From an uncultured Bacteroides sp. (GTDB lineage Bacteria > Bacteroidota > Bacteroidia > Bacteroidales > Bacteroidaceae), in contig NZ_CAJLKP010000025.1 in assembly GCF_905207245.1 (NCBI RefSeq), positions 1 through 64,000 of the forward strand: a stretch of 64,000 nt of DNA. The letters are read 5' to 3'. The notes below the pieces were generated by a model. That model ran no database searches. It was not told where the DNA came from and saw only the letters and a list, made by a program, of their open reading frames with translations. Shown here piece by piece: positions 53,099 to 62,139 of the stretch (positions within the stretch are counted from its first letter, which is position 1; every line of letters starts with the position of its first letter). A program made the position numbers and the translations under genes.

Positions 53099-53263
53099 AG
53101 CTACAAGCTACGAGTTAGCAGCTACAAGTTGCTGCGCTGTACTTGTGTGGGTGTGTGTCAAAATAAAGATTATTCTATTTTTGACGCATCGCCCGGCTAT
53201 CATGCCGAAAGGCACTTGTAGCCTGTAGCTCGTCACTAAATTTAGCACTATGCGCTAAATTTA
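53099..53263. repeat. Inverted AGCTACAAG repeats and hairpin before SusC
   Basis: The 206-bp gap upstream of SusC holds imperfect inverted arms: AGCTACAAGCTACGAG (53099-53114) against 53215-53230, 14 of 16 pairing. It also holds a perfect 10-bp hairpin TAAATTTAGC/GCTAAATTTA (53237-53246 with 53254-53263) that runs into the metalloprotease stop codon. The hairpin may act as that gene's terminator. I see no clear TAnnTTTG promoter here. Confidence 0.55.
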
Positions 53264-55888
53264 AAGTCCTAATGCCGTATTAATACGGAGAATCATGTCC
53301 TTATAATGATATTTAGTTGCTACGTCCGATGTTCTCAGACGACTTTGAAGCAAATCTTTGATGCGAAGCAATTCGCCTCGTTTCACAGAAATGGCATCCG
53401 AGATACGGTTCAGTTGTGAGCCGTAGAAGTTCAATTCGCGGCGGGCACCCATGCGGTCGGCATCCAGTGAACGGTGGGCATGCTCGTCACAACTACACAA
53501 CGGCAATTGGCTATCCAGCAGGAAATGATTATCCATTAATTTCTTATTGATCTTCACACCTTCACTTTCGGCAGCAGCTGTAATCAGGGCGTCCACAAAA
53601 TTCTTCTGTAAGGCACGCGTCATGACATCGGGCAACGCTCCACGCTCAGTGGTTGCGAAGATGCTGCGATGCAAGCCATCCATCAGTTCTACAGCCGTGA
53701 AGGCTTTCTTTCCGTTCACCGCTTCGTTTTCGAGCATGCGCACCAGGCGGTTGTTGCCCAACAGATCCCAAAGAATATACGACTGTGCATTTTTCAGCAC
53801 CTGAGTCGGTGCATTCTCTACCACACCCAGCGGAGTGTTGCGAAGCAGATACGTATATTCGCCAACTTCGGTATCGAACAACCATTTCGGGTAAGTCAGC
53901 ACTTCATCCAGCAAGAATTTCAGGGCAGCCTGTTGCTTTTCTTTTTCTACAAAAGTGTACGTCTTCTGTCCGTCGCCTACCACTGTGTTTTCTATATAAA
54001 TACCGCCTACATTGGCAAGCACATGATACAGATAATTGTTCCACTGGTTGATAACCGCATAATAGAGGCGTGAAGCTTCTTCGTAGGTCTGTCCCTTTTC
54101 ACCGGTTGTTGTCCATCTGATGATTTCGGGAACAATGCGTTTCAGGTTGGCAATACCATACTGTGAAGAACGTACGGCATCATCTCCCAAATCTTCGTTC
54201 TGTGCACGAGGGTCTACGGCATCGCGCACATCCTGTGCTTCGCTATATTTATAAAGACGGTCCGTATGGCGGCTCAGGAAGTCATAAAGCAAGTCTTTCT
54301 CTTCTTCCGGAGTCTCCTTGCCATACCAACGGTAACCGTATTCAATGGCAAAAATATCATAGGGGCCGATATGTGGAGATAGTGCAGTGACACCATCACC
54401 CGGCTGTGCCACATAGTTGAAGCGGGCATAGTCCATGATGGAAGAGGAAGTAGAGTTCATCCGGTCGGTGAATGACTTGGAACGGAGCGAGTCGGTGGGA
54501 AATGCCCACGAACCCATCATGTTGTGGCGCAGACCTAATGAGTGTCCCACCTCGTGGCAGGCCACAAAGCGCATAGCGTCGCCCATCAGTTCGTCGGACA
54601 GCTTGATGCCACGGGCTTCCGGCCTTACGGTTCCGGTTTGTACGGTGATCCATTCCTGAAGCATGTTCAATACATTGTGCCACCACATGATGTCCGCTTC
54701 CAGGATTTCTCCTGAGCGTGGGTCAAGAATAGATGGCCCCATGGCGTTAGCCTTGGTTGAAGCGGCATAAGTCAGAACGGAGTAGTTTACGTCGTCCATG
54801 TCTATCGCCACGCTGTCGGTGACATCTTTAGCAATGATTGCGTTTTTAAAGCCGGCACGCTCAAAGGCCACCTGCCAGTCTTCGATGCCCTGCTTGATGT
54901 ACTTGCGCCAGCGATACGGTGTGGAATTTTCTATATAGAACACGATGGGTTTTGCCGGTTCCACCAATTCACCACGCAGATAGCGTTCGCGGTCTTCCGG
55001 TTTTGGTTCCAGACGCCAACGGGTGATGAATTGCTGTTTATTTACCCGTTGCTGTCCATCGCTGTAACTCAGCAGTGGATTGGTGAAGTAACCCACACGG
55101 GCATTATCGAGCCGGCCTGCCATTGGCGTTTCCGGCAGCAACATCAGTGAAGAACTTACTTCAACCGTCACATAAATGGAAGTCGTTCCTTCGGTCACTT
55201 TTGTGGTCAGTTCGGAGGTGGCCACCACATTGTTCTCGAATGCTTTGATCGAGAGGATGCGAGAGAGGTTCTTGATAGAAGAAGTCCCCAGGTTGATGTT
55301 GGTGAATACGTTATTAATGCTTGTTTCCGTACCGTCGTAAATATCGTTCACCTTGATGACCATGGCGGTGGAGTCATTATTGAATGCCTCGATTTTGAAA
55401 CCGGCTATCAGAGGTGAGATGTAATTATCACGTACGGACTGGCTGATGGCATCCCCGGCAGGAGCGAGGGGGAGAGGGCGGCTCTGGCGGATTAGTAATT
55501 TGTTCGTTGCCTTGTCCAGTTCGAAGCGCACCATCTGGTTCTCGTAGTTCGTGCCACGGTTCACTCCGGCTTCGTTCAGCTCGGACGGAACACGTTGTAG
55601 CTTGTTCACTACCAGCATATCTCTGTCCAGCAGGTTCGTGGGCACCTCAAAGTAATAATCATTCTTTCTCTGGTACACGTTGAACATACCGCGGCGCAGG
55701 ATGCTACCGTCTCCGGTCAGTTTTTCGTACTCGTTTTTGGATTTAACGCTGTCGTTGGGTTCGCTTTTCTTCTTCTTGCGGAACCAGCCCATGGAATCGG
55801 GCGTAGAATTTACAGCATGCAACACAGCAGGCTCGCACATGAAAGCGCCTGTAGCCACTGTAGTAAGTAGGATTGTTTTAAGTTTCAT
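53261..55888 (-). CDS. Zinc-dependent metalloprotease (DUF5117/DUF5118 type)
   Basis: An 875-residue secreted protease: signal peptide (about 1-25), DUF5118-like region, DUF5117-like region and a catalytic domain with the extended zinc motif HEVGHSLGLRH (445-455) and a Met-turn-like SSIMDYARFNYV. Both fit metzincins. Common in Bacteroides genomes; its substrate is not known to me. It is probably a single-gene unit, separated from dnaJ by an inverted-repeat element and from the SusC gene by hairpins. Confidence 0.9.
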   Translation of the reverse strand: MKLKTILLTTVATGAFMCEPAVLHAVNSTPDSMGWFRKKKKSEPNDSVKSKNEYEKLTGDGSILRRGMFNVYQRKNDYYFEVPTNLLDRDMLVVNKLQRVPSELNEAGVNRGTNYENQMVRFELDKATNKLLIRQSRPLPLAPAGDAISQSVRDNYISPLIAGFKIEAFNNDSTAMVIKVNDIYDGTETSINNVFTNINLGTSSIKNLSRILSIKAFENNVVATSELTTKVTEGTTSIYVTVEVSSSLMLLPETPMAGRLDNARVGYFTNPLLSYSDGQQRVNKQQFITRWRLEPKPEDRERYLRGELVEPAKPIVFYIENSTPYRWRKYIKQGIEDWQVAFERAGFKNAIIAKDVTDSVAIDMDDVNYSVLTYAASTKANAMGPSILDPRSGEILEADIMWWHNVLNMLQEWITVQTGTVRPEARGIKLSDELMGDAMRFVACHEVGHSLGLRHNMMGSWAFPTDSLRSKSFTDRMNSTSSSIMDYARFNYVAQPGDGVTALSPHIGPYDIFAIEYGYRWYGKETPEEEKDLLYDFLSRHTDRLYKYSEAQDVRDAVDPRAQNEDLGDDAVRSSQYGIANLKRIVPEIIRWTTTGEKGQTYEEASRLYYAVINQWNNYLYHVLANVGGIYIENTVVGDGQKTYTFVEKEKQQAALKFLLDEVLTYPKWLFDTEVGEYTYLLRNTPLGVVENAPTQVLKNAQSYILWDLLGNNRLVRMLENEAVNGKKAFTAVELMDGLHRSIFATTERGALPDVMTRALQKNFVDALITAAAESEGVKINKKLMDNHFLLDSQLPLCSCDEHAHRSLDADRMGARRELNFYGSQLNRISDAISVKRGELLRIKDLLQSRLRTSDVATKYHYKDMILRINTALGL

Positions 55889-56037
55889 CAGCTTTAATCA
55901 ATTATCATCAACCCTCTTGCACTACTCATAGAGCGAGGGGTGGCAAAGATAGTAAAACTATCTAAGTGGATAGATGATTGTTGTCCGTTTTGACGTTTTT
56001 TGTTTAATATTTCAAATTTTCATGTATCTTACCATAA

Positions 56038-56115
56038 ATTACACAGATATGCACAAATTATAAAAGATGTGCTTCGGCACATACATACTTTATAATCTGT
56101 GCATATCTGTGTAAT
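56038..56115. repeat. 78-bp inverted repeat with UUCG-capped inner hairpin
   Basis: Two 27-nt arms (56038-56064 and 56089-56115) are complementary with one mismatch. Between them is a small hairpin ATGTGC-TTCG-GCACAT with a stable UUCG-type loop. It lies between dnaJ and the metalloprotease gene and resembles dispersed ACAGATTACACAGAT-type intergenic repeats. It may act as terminator for dnaJ. Confidence 0.75.
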
Positions 56116-56133
56116 CTGTGGTGAAACCTTGTT

Positions 56134-57306
56134 TTAATCAAACAAGCTCTTGAACTTCTTGAATATCTTCTCTTTAATTGAAGTGTTCGGTTTGAAGTTG
56201 TCTGACGTTTCCATTTCCTCGAGCGCTTTCTTTTCGTCTTTATTAAGTGTTTCAGGCACGTATACGCTGACGTTTACCAATAAGTCACCCGTACCATATC
56301 CATTCACACTCGGCAGACCTTTTCCGCGCAGGCGGAGTACTTTGCCCGGTTGTGTTCCCGATTCAATCTTCACTTTCACCTTTCCGTCAATGGTCGGTAT
56401 CTCTACCGCACCGCCCAAGGCGGCTGTCGGGAAACTGAGAAGCAGGTTGTAAATCAGGTCGTTCTCATCGCGAATCAGCTCCTTGTCTTGTTCTTCTTCT
56501 ACGAGAATCAGCAGATCGCCCGGCACACCATTGTGCTTGCCGGCATTTCCCTTACCGCCCATAGAAAGCTGCATGCCTTCCATTACGCCTTTCGGAATAT
56601 TTACACTTACCACTTCTTCACCGTAAACGATACCCTCTCCGGCACACTCCTTACACTTGTTTTTGATGATTTTACCTTCACCGCCGCAAGTAGGACAGGT
56701 GGCTCGTGTCTGCATCGTGCCAAGAATTGTCTGTTGATTGCGGATGACTGTACCGCTACCTTTACAGGTGGCGCAAGTCTCCGAACCGCTATCACCTTCG
56801 GCGCCGGTTCCATGGCAATGGTTACAGGGAACGTATTTCTTCAGTTTGAATTTTTTTTCTACACCGGTGGAAATCTCTTTCAGGTTCAGTTTCACTTTTA
56901 CACGCAGATCCGAACCGCGGAAACGGGCACGTTGCTGCTGTGAACCTCCACCTCCAAAGCCTCCTCCGAAGCCGCTGAAACCGCCGCGTCCACCGAAGAT
57001 GTCTCCGAACATGGAGAAGATATCATCCATAGACATACCACCGCTGAAACCACCGAAAGGGCCTCCGTTACCGGCAGCACCACTCATTCCGGCATGGCCG
57101 AACTGGTCGTAACGGGCACGCTTGTCCTGATTGCTTAGCACGTCATATGCCTCTGCCGCTTCTTTGAATTTCTCTTCAGCCACTTTGTCACCCGGGTTTT
57201 TGTCCGGATGATATTGAATGGCTTTCTTCCGGTAAGCTTTCTTAATCTCCTCTACCGATGCTGTCTTCTCTACTTCCAGTACTTCGTAGTAATCTCTTTT
57301 TTCCAT
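56134..57306 (-). CDS. dnaJ: Chaperone DnaJ
   Basis: A 390-residue Hsp40 co-chaperone. J-domain at 1-70 with YHPDKNPGD, Gly/Phe-rich linker (about 75-125), four zinc-binding CxxCxGxG repeats (CNHCHGTG, CATCKGSG, CPTCGGEG, CKECAGEG) and C-terminal substrate-binding domains. It stimulates DnaK ATPase with GrpE, encoded 10 nt upstream on the same strand. dnaK itself is not in the window. Confidence 0.97.
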   Translation of the reverse strand: MEKRDYYEVLEVEKTASVEEIKKAYRKKAIQYHPDKNPGDKVAEEKFKEAAEAYDVLSNQDKRARYDQFGHAGMSGAAGNGGPFGGFSGGMSMDDIFSMFGDIFGGRGGFSGFGGGFGGGGSQQQRARFRGSDLRVKVKLNLKEISTGVEKKFKLKKYVPCNHCHGTGAEGDSGSETCATCKGSGTVIRNQQTILGTMQTRATCPTCGGEGKIIKNKCKECAGEGIVYGEEVVSVNIPKGVMEGMQLSMGGKGNAGKHNGVPGDLLILVEEEQDKELIRDENDLIYNLLLSFPTAALGGAVEIPTIDGKVKVKIESGTQPGKVLRLRGKGLPSVNGYGTGDLLVNVSVYVPETLNKDEKKALEEMETSDNFKPNTSIKEKIFKKFKSLFD

Positions 57307-57316
57307 ATATATTATG

Positions 57317-57907
57317 TTATTCTCCTACCACCACTTTGGCATGGCGGATTACTTTGTCGTTTAGCGTGTAACCTGTCTGTACGCAGTCCAGGATTTTGCC
57401 TTTCAGGGCTTTATCCGGTGCCGGAACAACGGCGATAGCTTCGTGATAGTCCGTGTCGAGAGGCTTGTCTTTCGTCTCAATCACTTTCACGCCGTCTTGT
57501 GCCAGTACAGCCATGAACTTATTATAAATCAATTCCACACCTTCTCTCACTGCTGCTACGTCGGTGGCAGTTTCCATGTTTTTCAGGGCGCGTTCGAAGT
57601 CATCCACTACCGGAAGGATGGTGCCGATGGTTTTCTCACCGCCGTTCAGAATCAGTTCTGCCTTTTCCTTCATGGTGCGTTTACGGTAGTTGTCAAATTC
57701 AGCAGAGAGGCGCAGATACTTGTCTTTCTGGTCTTCTATTGCCTTGTGGGCTTCTTCCAGTTCCTTAGCAAGCTTTTCTTCCTCTGTCAGAGGAGCTTCT
57801 TCCTGCATTTCTTCTTCGCGAATCTCTTCATTTTCCGCAGCTTCTTCCTGAGCAGCTCCAGCTTCCAACTCTTCTTCGTTGATGTTTTCTTTTTCTTTCG
57901 GGTCCAT
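57317..57907 (-). CDS. grpE: Nucleotide exchange factor GrpE
   Basis: A 196-residue GrpE: acidic disordered N-terminus (about 1-50), a long dimerising helix (EELEEAHKAIEDQKDKYLRL, about 55-105) and a C-terminal beta domain ending KVIRHAKVVVGE. It releases ADP from DnaK. I start at the ATG at 57907 (MDPKEKEN), which matches how I remember Bacteroides GrpE beginning; in-frame ATGs at 57949 and 57958 are possible. It leads a grpE-dnaJ operon from a promoter near 58030. Confidence 0.95.
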   Translation of the reverse strand: MDPKEKENINEEELEAGAAQEEAAENEEIREEEMQEEAPLTEEEKLAKELEEAHKAIEDQKDKYLRLSAEFDNYRKRTMKEKAELILNGGEKTIGTILPVVDDFERALKNMETATDVAAVREGVELIYNKFMAVLAQDGVKVIETKDKPLDTDYHEAIAVVPAPDKALKGKILDCVQTGYTLNDKVIRHAKVVVGE

Positions 57908-58028
57908 ATTTCTATTCTTATTATTCTTAAAAAAAGGATTTGTTTTCATTGCTGTCAAGGGTTTAAGTTTATATATCGCTATACCTACAAAAACTCTGCC
58001 AAACGGGCAGCTTTTGTCGAAAACGCCG

Positions 58029-58036
58029 CAAAGGTA
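58029..58036 (-). promoter_or_regulatory. -7 box of the grpE-dnaJ operon
   Basis: TACCTTTG on the minus strand, leaving a leader of roughly 110 nt before the chosen grpE start. The -33 region is not a clear match. Confidence 0.55.
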
Positions 58037-58063
58037 ATACTTTTATGTCAGATTGACAGCGCA

Positions 58064-58085
58064 TTTCTACGAGTATTCGTAGAAA
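58064..58085. promoter_or_regulatory. 9-bp palindrome between divergent promoters
   Basis: TTTCTACGA (58064-58072) and TCGTAGAAA (58077-58085) form a perfect dyad with a GTAT centre. It lies just upstream of the ABC-F -7 box, over its -33 region, and about 28 bp behind the grpE -7 box. A candidate operator. Confidence 0.5.
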
Positions 58086-58091
58086 AATGCC

Positions 58092-58099
58092 TATCTTTG
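58092..58099 (+). promoter_or_regulatory. -7 box of the ABC-F gene
   Basis: TATCTTTG on the plus strand, 75 nt before the ATG at 58175, so a leader of about 70 nt is expected. Confidence 0.6.
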
Positions 58100-58174
58100 C
58101 ACCCGCAAATGAAGTTTTCACCACAGAGTGACTAATTCGTATAAATTGTAAATAGCTAAATAGTAAATAAATAA

Positions 58175-59791
58175 ATGATTACAGTCTCGAACGTTTCCGT
58201 ACAGTTTGGAAAAAGAGTGTTATTTAATGATGTAAACCTGAAGTTTACGAGTGGTAACTGTTATGGTATCATTGGCGCCAACGGTGCCGGAAAATCTACT
58301 TTCCTGCGTACTATATCAGGTGATCTGGATGCTACTACCGGTTCTATTATGTTAGGCCCGGGCGAACGTCTTTCCGTGCTAAGCCAGGATCACTTTAAGT
58401 GGGATGCACTTACGGTAATGGATACAGTGATGATGGGGCATACTGTCCTGTGGGATATAATGAAACAGCGCGAAGTTCTTTATGCCAAAGAAGACTTCAC
58501 CGATGAAGACGGTTTGAAGGTTTCCGAACTGGAAGAGAGATTTGCCGAACTGGATGGCTGGAATGCCGAGAGTGACGCTGCCGCTTTGCTGAGTGGTCTG
58601 GGCATCAAGGAAAGCAAGCACTATATGTTGATGGGTGACCTTAGCGGAAAGGAGAAAGTGCGAGTTATGTTGGCACAGGCTCTTTTCGGTAATCCGGATA
58701 ACTTATTGCTGGATGAGCCTACCAATGACCTGGATATGGAAACCGTGATGTGGCTGGAAGAATATCTGGCAAACTTTGAACATACCGTGTTGGTTGTGAG
58801 CCACGACCGCCACTTCCTCGACTCTGTTTGTACGCATACGGTCGATATTGATTATGGCAAGATTAACCTCTTTGCCGGTAACTATAGCTTCTGGTATGAG
58901 TCAAGTCAGTTGGCTTTGCGTCAGCAACAGAACCAGAAGGCAAAGGCTGAAGAGAAAAAGAAAGAACTGGAAGAATTCATCCGCCGTTTCAGCGCCAATG
59001 TGGCAAAGAGCAAGCAGACCACCAGCCGTAAGAAGATGCTGGAGAAACTAAATGTGGAAGAAATCAAACCTTCTTCACGTAAATATCCGGGTATCATTTT
59101 TACTCCCGAGCGTGAGCCGGGCAATCAGATTCTGGAAGTTTCCGGTCTGACCAAGACTCTGGAAGATGGTACGGTACTTTTCCGTGATGTAAACTTCAAT
59201 ATAGAAAAAGGAGATAAGGTGGTGTTCCTTTCACGTGATCCCCGTGCCATGACTTCATTCTTCGAAATAATAAATGAAGAAACGAAGCCGGATGCAGGAA
59301 TCTTTAATTGGGGTGTCACTATCACTACGGCCTACTTGCCGTTGGATAATACCAGATATTTCAATACCGACCTGAATCTGGTGGATTGGTTGGGTCAGTT
59401 TGGCGAAGGGAATGAAGTCTATATGAAGAGTTTCCTCGGCCGTATGTTGTTCTCCGGTGAAGAGGTGCTGAAAAAAGCAAGTGTATTGTCGGGAGGTGAG
59501 AAGATGCGTTGTATGATTGCCCGTATGCAGTTGCGCAATGCCAACTGTCTGATATTGGATACTCCGACCAACCACCTGGACTTGGAGTCTATTCAGGCAT
59601 TCAATAACAACCTGAAGACTTATAAAGGCAACATCCTGTTCTCTTCTCATGACCATGAGTTCATTCAGACTGTGGCCAATCGTATTATTGAATTGACGCC
59701 GAACGGCATCATTGACAAGATGATGGAATACGATGAATATATCACTTCAGATCATATTAAGGAACTGAGAGCGAAGATGTACGGAAACTAA
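58175..59791 (+). CDS. ABC-F family ATPase (YbiT-like)
   Basis: A 538-residue soluble protein with two ABC ATPase domains and no membrane part. Domain 1: Walker A GANGAGKS (about 34-41), signature LSGKEKVRV and Walker B LLLDEPTNDLD. A charged linker (about 240-310) precedes domain 2, where the signature LSGGEKMR and Walker B LILDTPTNHLD remain but the Walker A position reads FLSRDPRAMTSF, with no GKS/T. ABC-F proteins act on the ribosome. The second site may bind nucleotide poorly. It has its own promoter and a strong terminator. Confidence 0.9.
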   Translation: MITVSNVSVQFGKRVLFNDVNLKFTSGNCYGIIGANGAGKSTFLRTISGDLDATTGSIMLGPGERLSVLSQDHFKWDALTVMDTVMMGHTVLWDIMKQREVLYAKEDFTDEDGLKVSELEERFAELDGWNAESDAAALLSGLGIKESKHYMLMGDLSGKEKVRVMLAQALFGNPDNLLLDEPTNDLDMETVMWLEEYLANFEHTVLVVSHDRHFLDSVCTHTVDIDYGKINLFAGNYSFWYESSQLALRQQQNQKAKAEEKKKELEEFIRRFSANVAKSKQTTSRKKMLEKLNVEEIKPSSRKYPGIIFTPEREPGNQILEVSGLTKTLEDGTVLFRDVNFNIEKGDKVVFLSRDPRAMTSFFEIINEETKPDAGIFNWGVTITTAYLPLDNTRYFNTDLNLVDWLGQFGEGNEVYMKSFLGRMLFSGEEVLKKASVLSGGEKMRCMIARMQLRNANCLILDTPTNHLDLESIQAFNNNLKTYKGNILFSSHDHEFIQTVANRIIELTPNGIIDKMMEYDEYITSDHIKELRAKMYGN

Positions 59792-59815
59792 ATAATTTAT
59801 TCTCTATTAAAAAAG

Positions 59816-59851
59816 TATCGCCTTGCAATATTAATTTATTGTAAGGCGATA
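59816..59851. terminator. Bidirectional intrinsic terminator
   Basis: A 15-bp stem (59816-59830 with 59837-59851) with one G-T wobble and a 6-nt loop, followed by TTTTTT on the plus side and preceded by AAAAAA for the minus side. It separates the ABC-F gene from the convergent nuclease gene. Confidence 0.9.
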
Positions 59852-59882
59852 TTTTTTCAGATGATTTTAAATCAATGATATT

Positions 59883-60950
59883 CTATTGTTTTTCTTTATC
59901 AGACAGCTTATGTTCTGCATAATACTCTTTGGCAATAGCAATGGCTCGCTGGAGCTTTTGTGAGAGCACCTGCTTGTCTGGTAGCTGAGTGTAATATTGA
60001 GCTACCTTAATTGGACTTTCATTATCGAGCATGAGATATTCAATATGTTCGGTGTTCCCTTCTGAACAAAGAATAAGACCAATTGGTGATTCCTCCCAAT
60101 CTTTTCTCTCATTTTTATTCAGGTAGCGTAAGTATAATAGCATTTGTCCTTCGTATTCGGGTTTAAGTTTGCCTAACTTTAGTTCAATCACCACCATTCG
60201 GCGAAGCCCACGGTGGAAAAATAACAAATCTATATAATAATCTACTGAATCAACCGTAATACGTTTCTGCCGGTCTACGAATGAGAAGTCACTACCTAAC
60301 TCTTTGATGAATGCTTGAATTTGAGATAGTATGGCAGATTCCAAATCATGTTCTGAAAACACATCTGGTAACCCCAGCATGTCTAAAAAATAACTGCTGC
60401 GGAATACAAGGTCGGGTAAAAGTTGATGAGTTTCCTTTACCATAGCGAGTTCTTGCTTTATAAGCTCTTCTGGTTTACGACTGAGGGCTGTTCGCTCATA
60501 AAGTTGCTTATCTATCTTATCACTAAGTGTTCTGGTATCCCAATGTTCAATACTGCACATCTCTATGTAAAAAGAACGGGCCAGTTTATCTTTGATATAC
60601 ATGATAGTCTTTAGGTGTGTCCATGTCAATTGTCTCTGCACTGCGGAGACAATGTCCTCCTCAGAGAAAGTCTCTGCTGCGCGGAGACAATGTAGTAGAC
60701 TCTTGTCACTCCATCCTTTACCATATTTTTGAGTTAGGTTCTGAGCCAATCGTTTAATAACCTGCTTACCGTATTCAGCTCGTTGATTTAGGAGTACATC
60801 ATCTTTGATACGTGTGCCTATATGCCAATTGGTCAGACATACTTCAGTGTTCACATAAGTGGCAACTCGTGTACGTGTATTGTCAATAATTTGACAAATA
60901 TCTGAATAGAGATGGTTTTCTTCTGGAAATAAAGTTGTATTATCTTTCAT
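59883..60950 (-). CDS. PDDEXK nuclease, YhcG/DUF1016 family
   Basis: A 355-residue protein with an N-terminal DUF1016 DNA-binding-like domain (about 15-175: GWSDKSLLHCLRAAETF, LTWTHLKTIMYIKD) and a C-terminal YhcG PDDEXK nuclease domain (about 195-345) carrying VDYYIDLLFFHRGL and VVIELKLGKLKPEY (the D...ExK core). These proteins often travel with restriction systems or mobile elements; here it stands alone with a terminator on one side and an unrelated gene on the other. Physiological role uncertain. Confidence 0.9.
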   Translation of the reverse strand: MKDNTTLFPEENHLYSDICQIIDNTRTRVATYVNTEVCLTNWHIGTRIKDDVLLNQRAEYGKQVIKRLAQNLTQKYGKGWSDKSLLHCLRAAETFSEEDIVSAVQRQLTWTHLKTIMYIKDKLARSFYIEMCSIEHWDTRTLSDKIDKQLYERTALSRKPEELIKQELAMVKETHQLLPDLVFRSSYFLDMLGLPDVFSEHDLESAILSQIQAFIKELGSDFSFVDRQKRITVDSVDYYIDLLFFHRGLRRMVVIELKLGKLKPEYEGQMLLYLRYLNKNERKDWEESPIGLILCSEGNTEHIEYLMLDNESPIKVAQYYTQLPDKQVLSQKLQRAIAIAKEYYAEHKLSDKEKQ

Positions 60951-60968
60951 TATTCAAGCACACCATTA

Positions 60969-62027
60969 TTATTTATATATCAATTTATTCTTCCCATCTC
61001 CGAACAAATTATCTCCCAACGTCGTAATCTTATTTCCCGTGGCCACCACATAGCGTAGATTATCACACCCCATAAACGCACCGTATTCGATAGCTGTCAC
61101 CCCGGCAGGTAACTCCAACGTACCACATAATCTCCCGCAACCACTGAATGCCCGTTGACCGATACTTTTCAGACCCTTTGGAAGCTGAATGCTCAACAAG
61201 TACTTTTTCTGTGTGAATGTATATTCAGGAATAGCGGTGGCATTGCAGTTACTCAAGTCGATAGCTACCAGATTGGGCATGTAGTCGCGTATCAGGGTGA
61301 AGTCCGCTGCATCCAGTTTGCCTTCTACAGTCAGGAAGTTCACATCTTTGGGTTGCAGACCTGCTTCTACCAATTCGCTGGCGAGGCTTCCCATCAGGCC
61401 TACCTGTACAAACGCCTCTACCGGCTCACCCTCTATCACAGCAAACGTATCCCAGTGCTTCTTGGCACGGTAGGAGTCGCTGCTGCCCAGGGGCACGAAA
61501 ATAGCGGTTATACTGTCTGCCAATGCTTCCGGAAGTAAATTGGGAGCGGTCTTCTTTCTCACCTGGCATATTTTCAGATTCTCACAACCCTTGAATGCCG
61601 CATCCTCTATATTCTTGGTTTTCTCCGAAAGGATAACTTTTTGCAGAGTGGTTTTTCCGGTGAAAGTGCTGTCGCTTGTCTGTCGGCAGAATGCATATGC
61701 AGGCACACAGTTGGGTGGGTAGATGTAGAAACGGTCGGGGAAGGTGCCGCCCTTGCCGGCGTATGTGCTGATGGAGGCATTGGAAATGTCGAGCACTTGC
61801 AGACTCTTGAATTCATCCCGCAGATGCTTGAAGTCGATGGCATTCAATTTTCCGGTCAGGGTGAGATGGGTGATACTGTTGGCTTCATCTTCGGTGAGCA
61901 TGGATACCAAAGTACCGGCTTTGGATACGAAAAATGTTTTGTTGCCGGTAGGTGTGCCTGTATTTTGAGCTGCTACATAAGTACATGCAGCCAACATTAT
62001 GATAGTGAAGACTTTCTTTATTTTCAT
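60969..62027 (-). CDS. Secreted leucine-rich-repeat protein (BspA-like LRR_5)
   Basis: A 352-residue secreted protein: signal peptide (about 1-20), then BspA-type leucine-rich repeats with LTLTGKLNAIDFKHLRD, LDISNAS and LPKGLKSIGQRAFSGCGRL-like units. Such proteins are surface or secreted adhesins in Bacteroidales. The ATG at 62027 is chosen since a strong -7 box (62052-62059) lies between it and the in-frame start at 62054. Confidence 0.85.
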   Translation of the reverse strand: MKIKKVFTIIMLAACTYVAAQNTGTPTGNKTFFVSKAGTLVSMLTEDEANSITHLTLTGKLNAIDFKHLRDEFKSLQVLDISNASISTYAGKGGTFPDRFYIYPPNCVPAYAFCRQTSDSTFTGKTTLQKVILSEKTKNIEDAAFKGCENLKICQVRKKTAPNLLPEALADSITAIFVPLGSSDSYRAKKHWDTFAVIEGEPVEAFVQVGLMGSLASELVEAGLQPKDVNFLTVEGKLDAADFTLIRDYMPNLVAIDLSNCNATAIPEYTFTQKKYLLSIQLPKGLKSIGQRAFSGCGRLCGTLELPAGVTAIEYGAFMGCDNLRYVVATGNKITTLGDNLFGDGKNKLIYK

Positions 62028-62051
62028 GGCTGTTACAAAATATGTTTCAGA

Positions 62052-62059
62052 CAAATATA
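62052..62059 (-). promoter_or_regulatory. -7 box of the LRR protein gene
   Basis: TATATTTG on the minus strand, 24 nt before the ATG at 62027. It overlaps the alternative start at 62054 and so argues against it. Confidence 0.65.
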
Positions 62060-62102
62060 CGGTTTTTACAGGAAGTTATTTTCTATGTTTTAATTTTATA
62101 GG

Positions 62103-62110
62103 TATTTTTG
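62103..62110 (+). promoter_or_regulatory. -7 box of the CPBP protease gene
   Basis: TATTTTTG on the plus strand, 29 nt before the ATG at 62140. It is divergent from the LRR gene promoter, with about 43 bp between the two -7 boxes. Confidence 0.55.
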
Positions 62111-62139
62111 CCGGGGTATTAACATATAGAAACAGAGAT

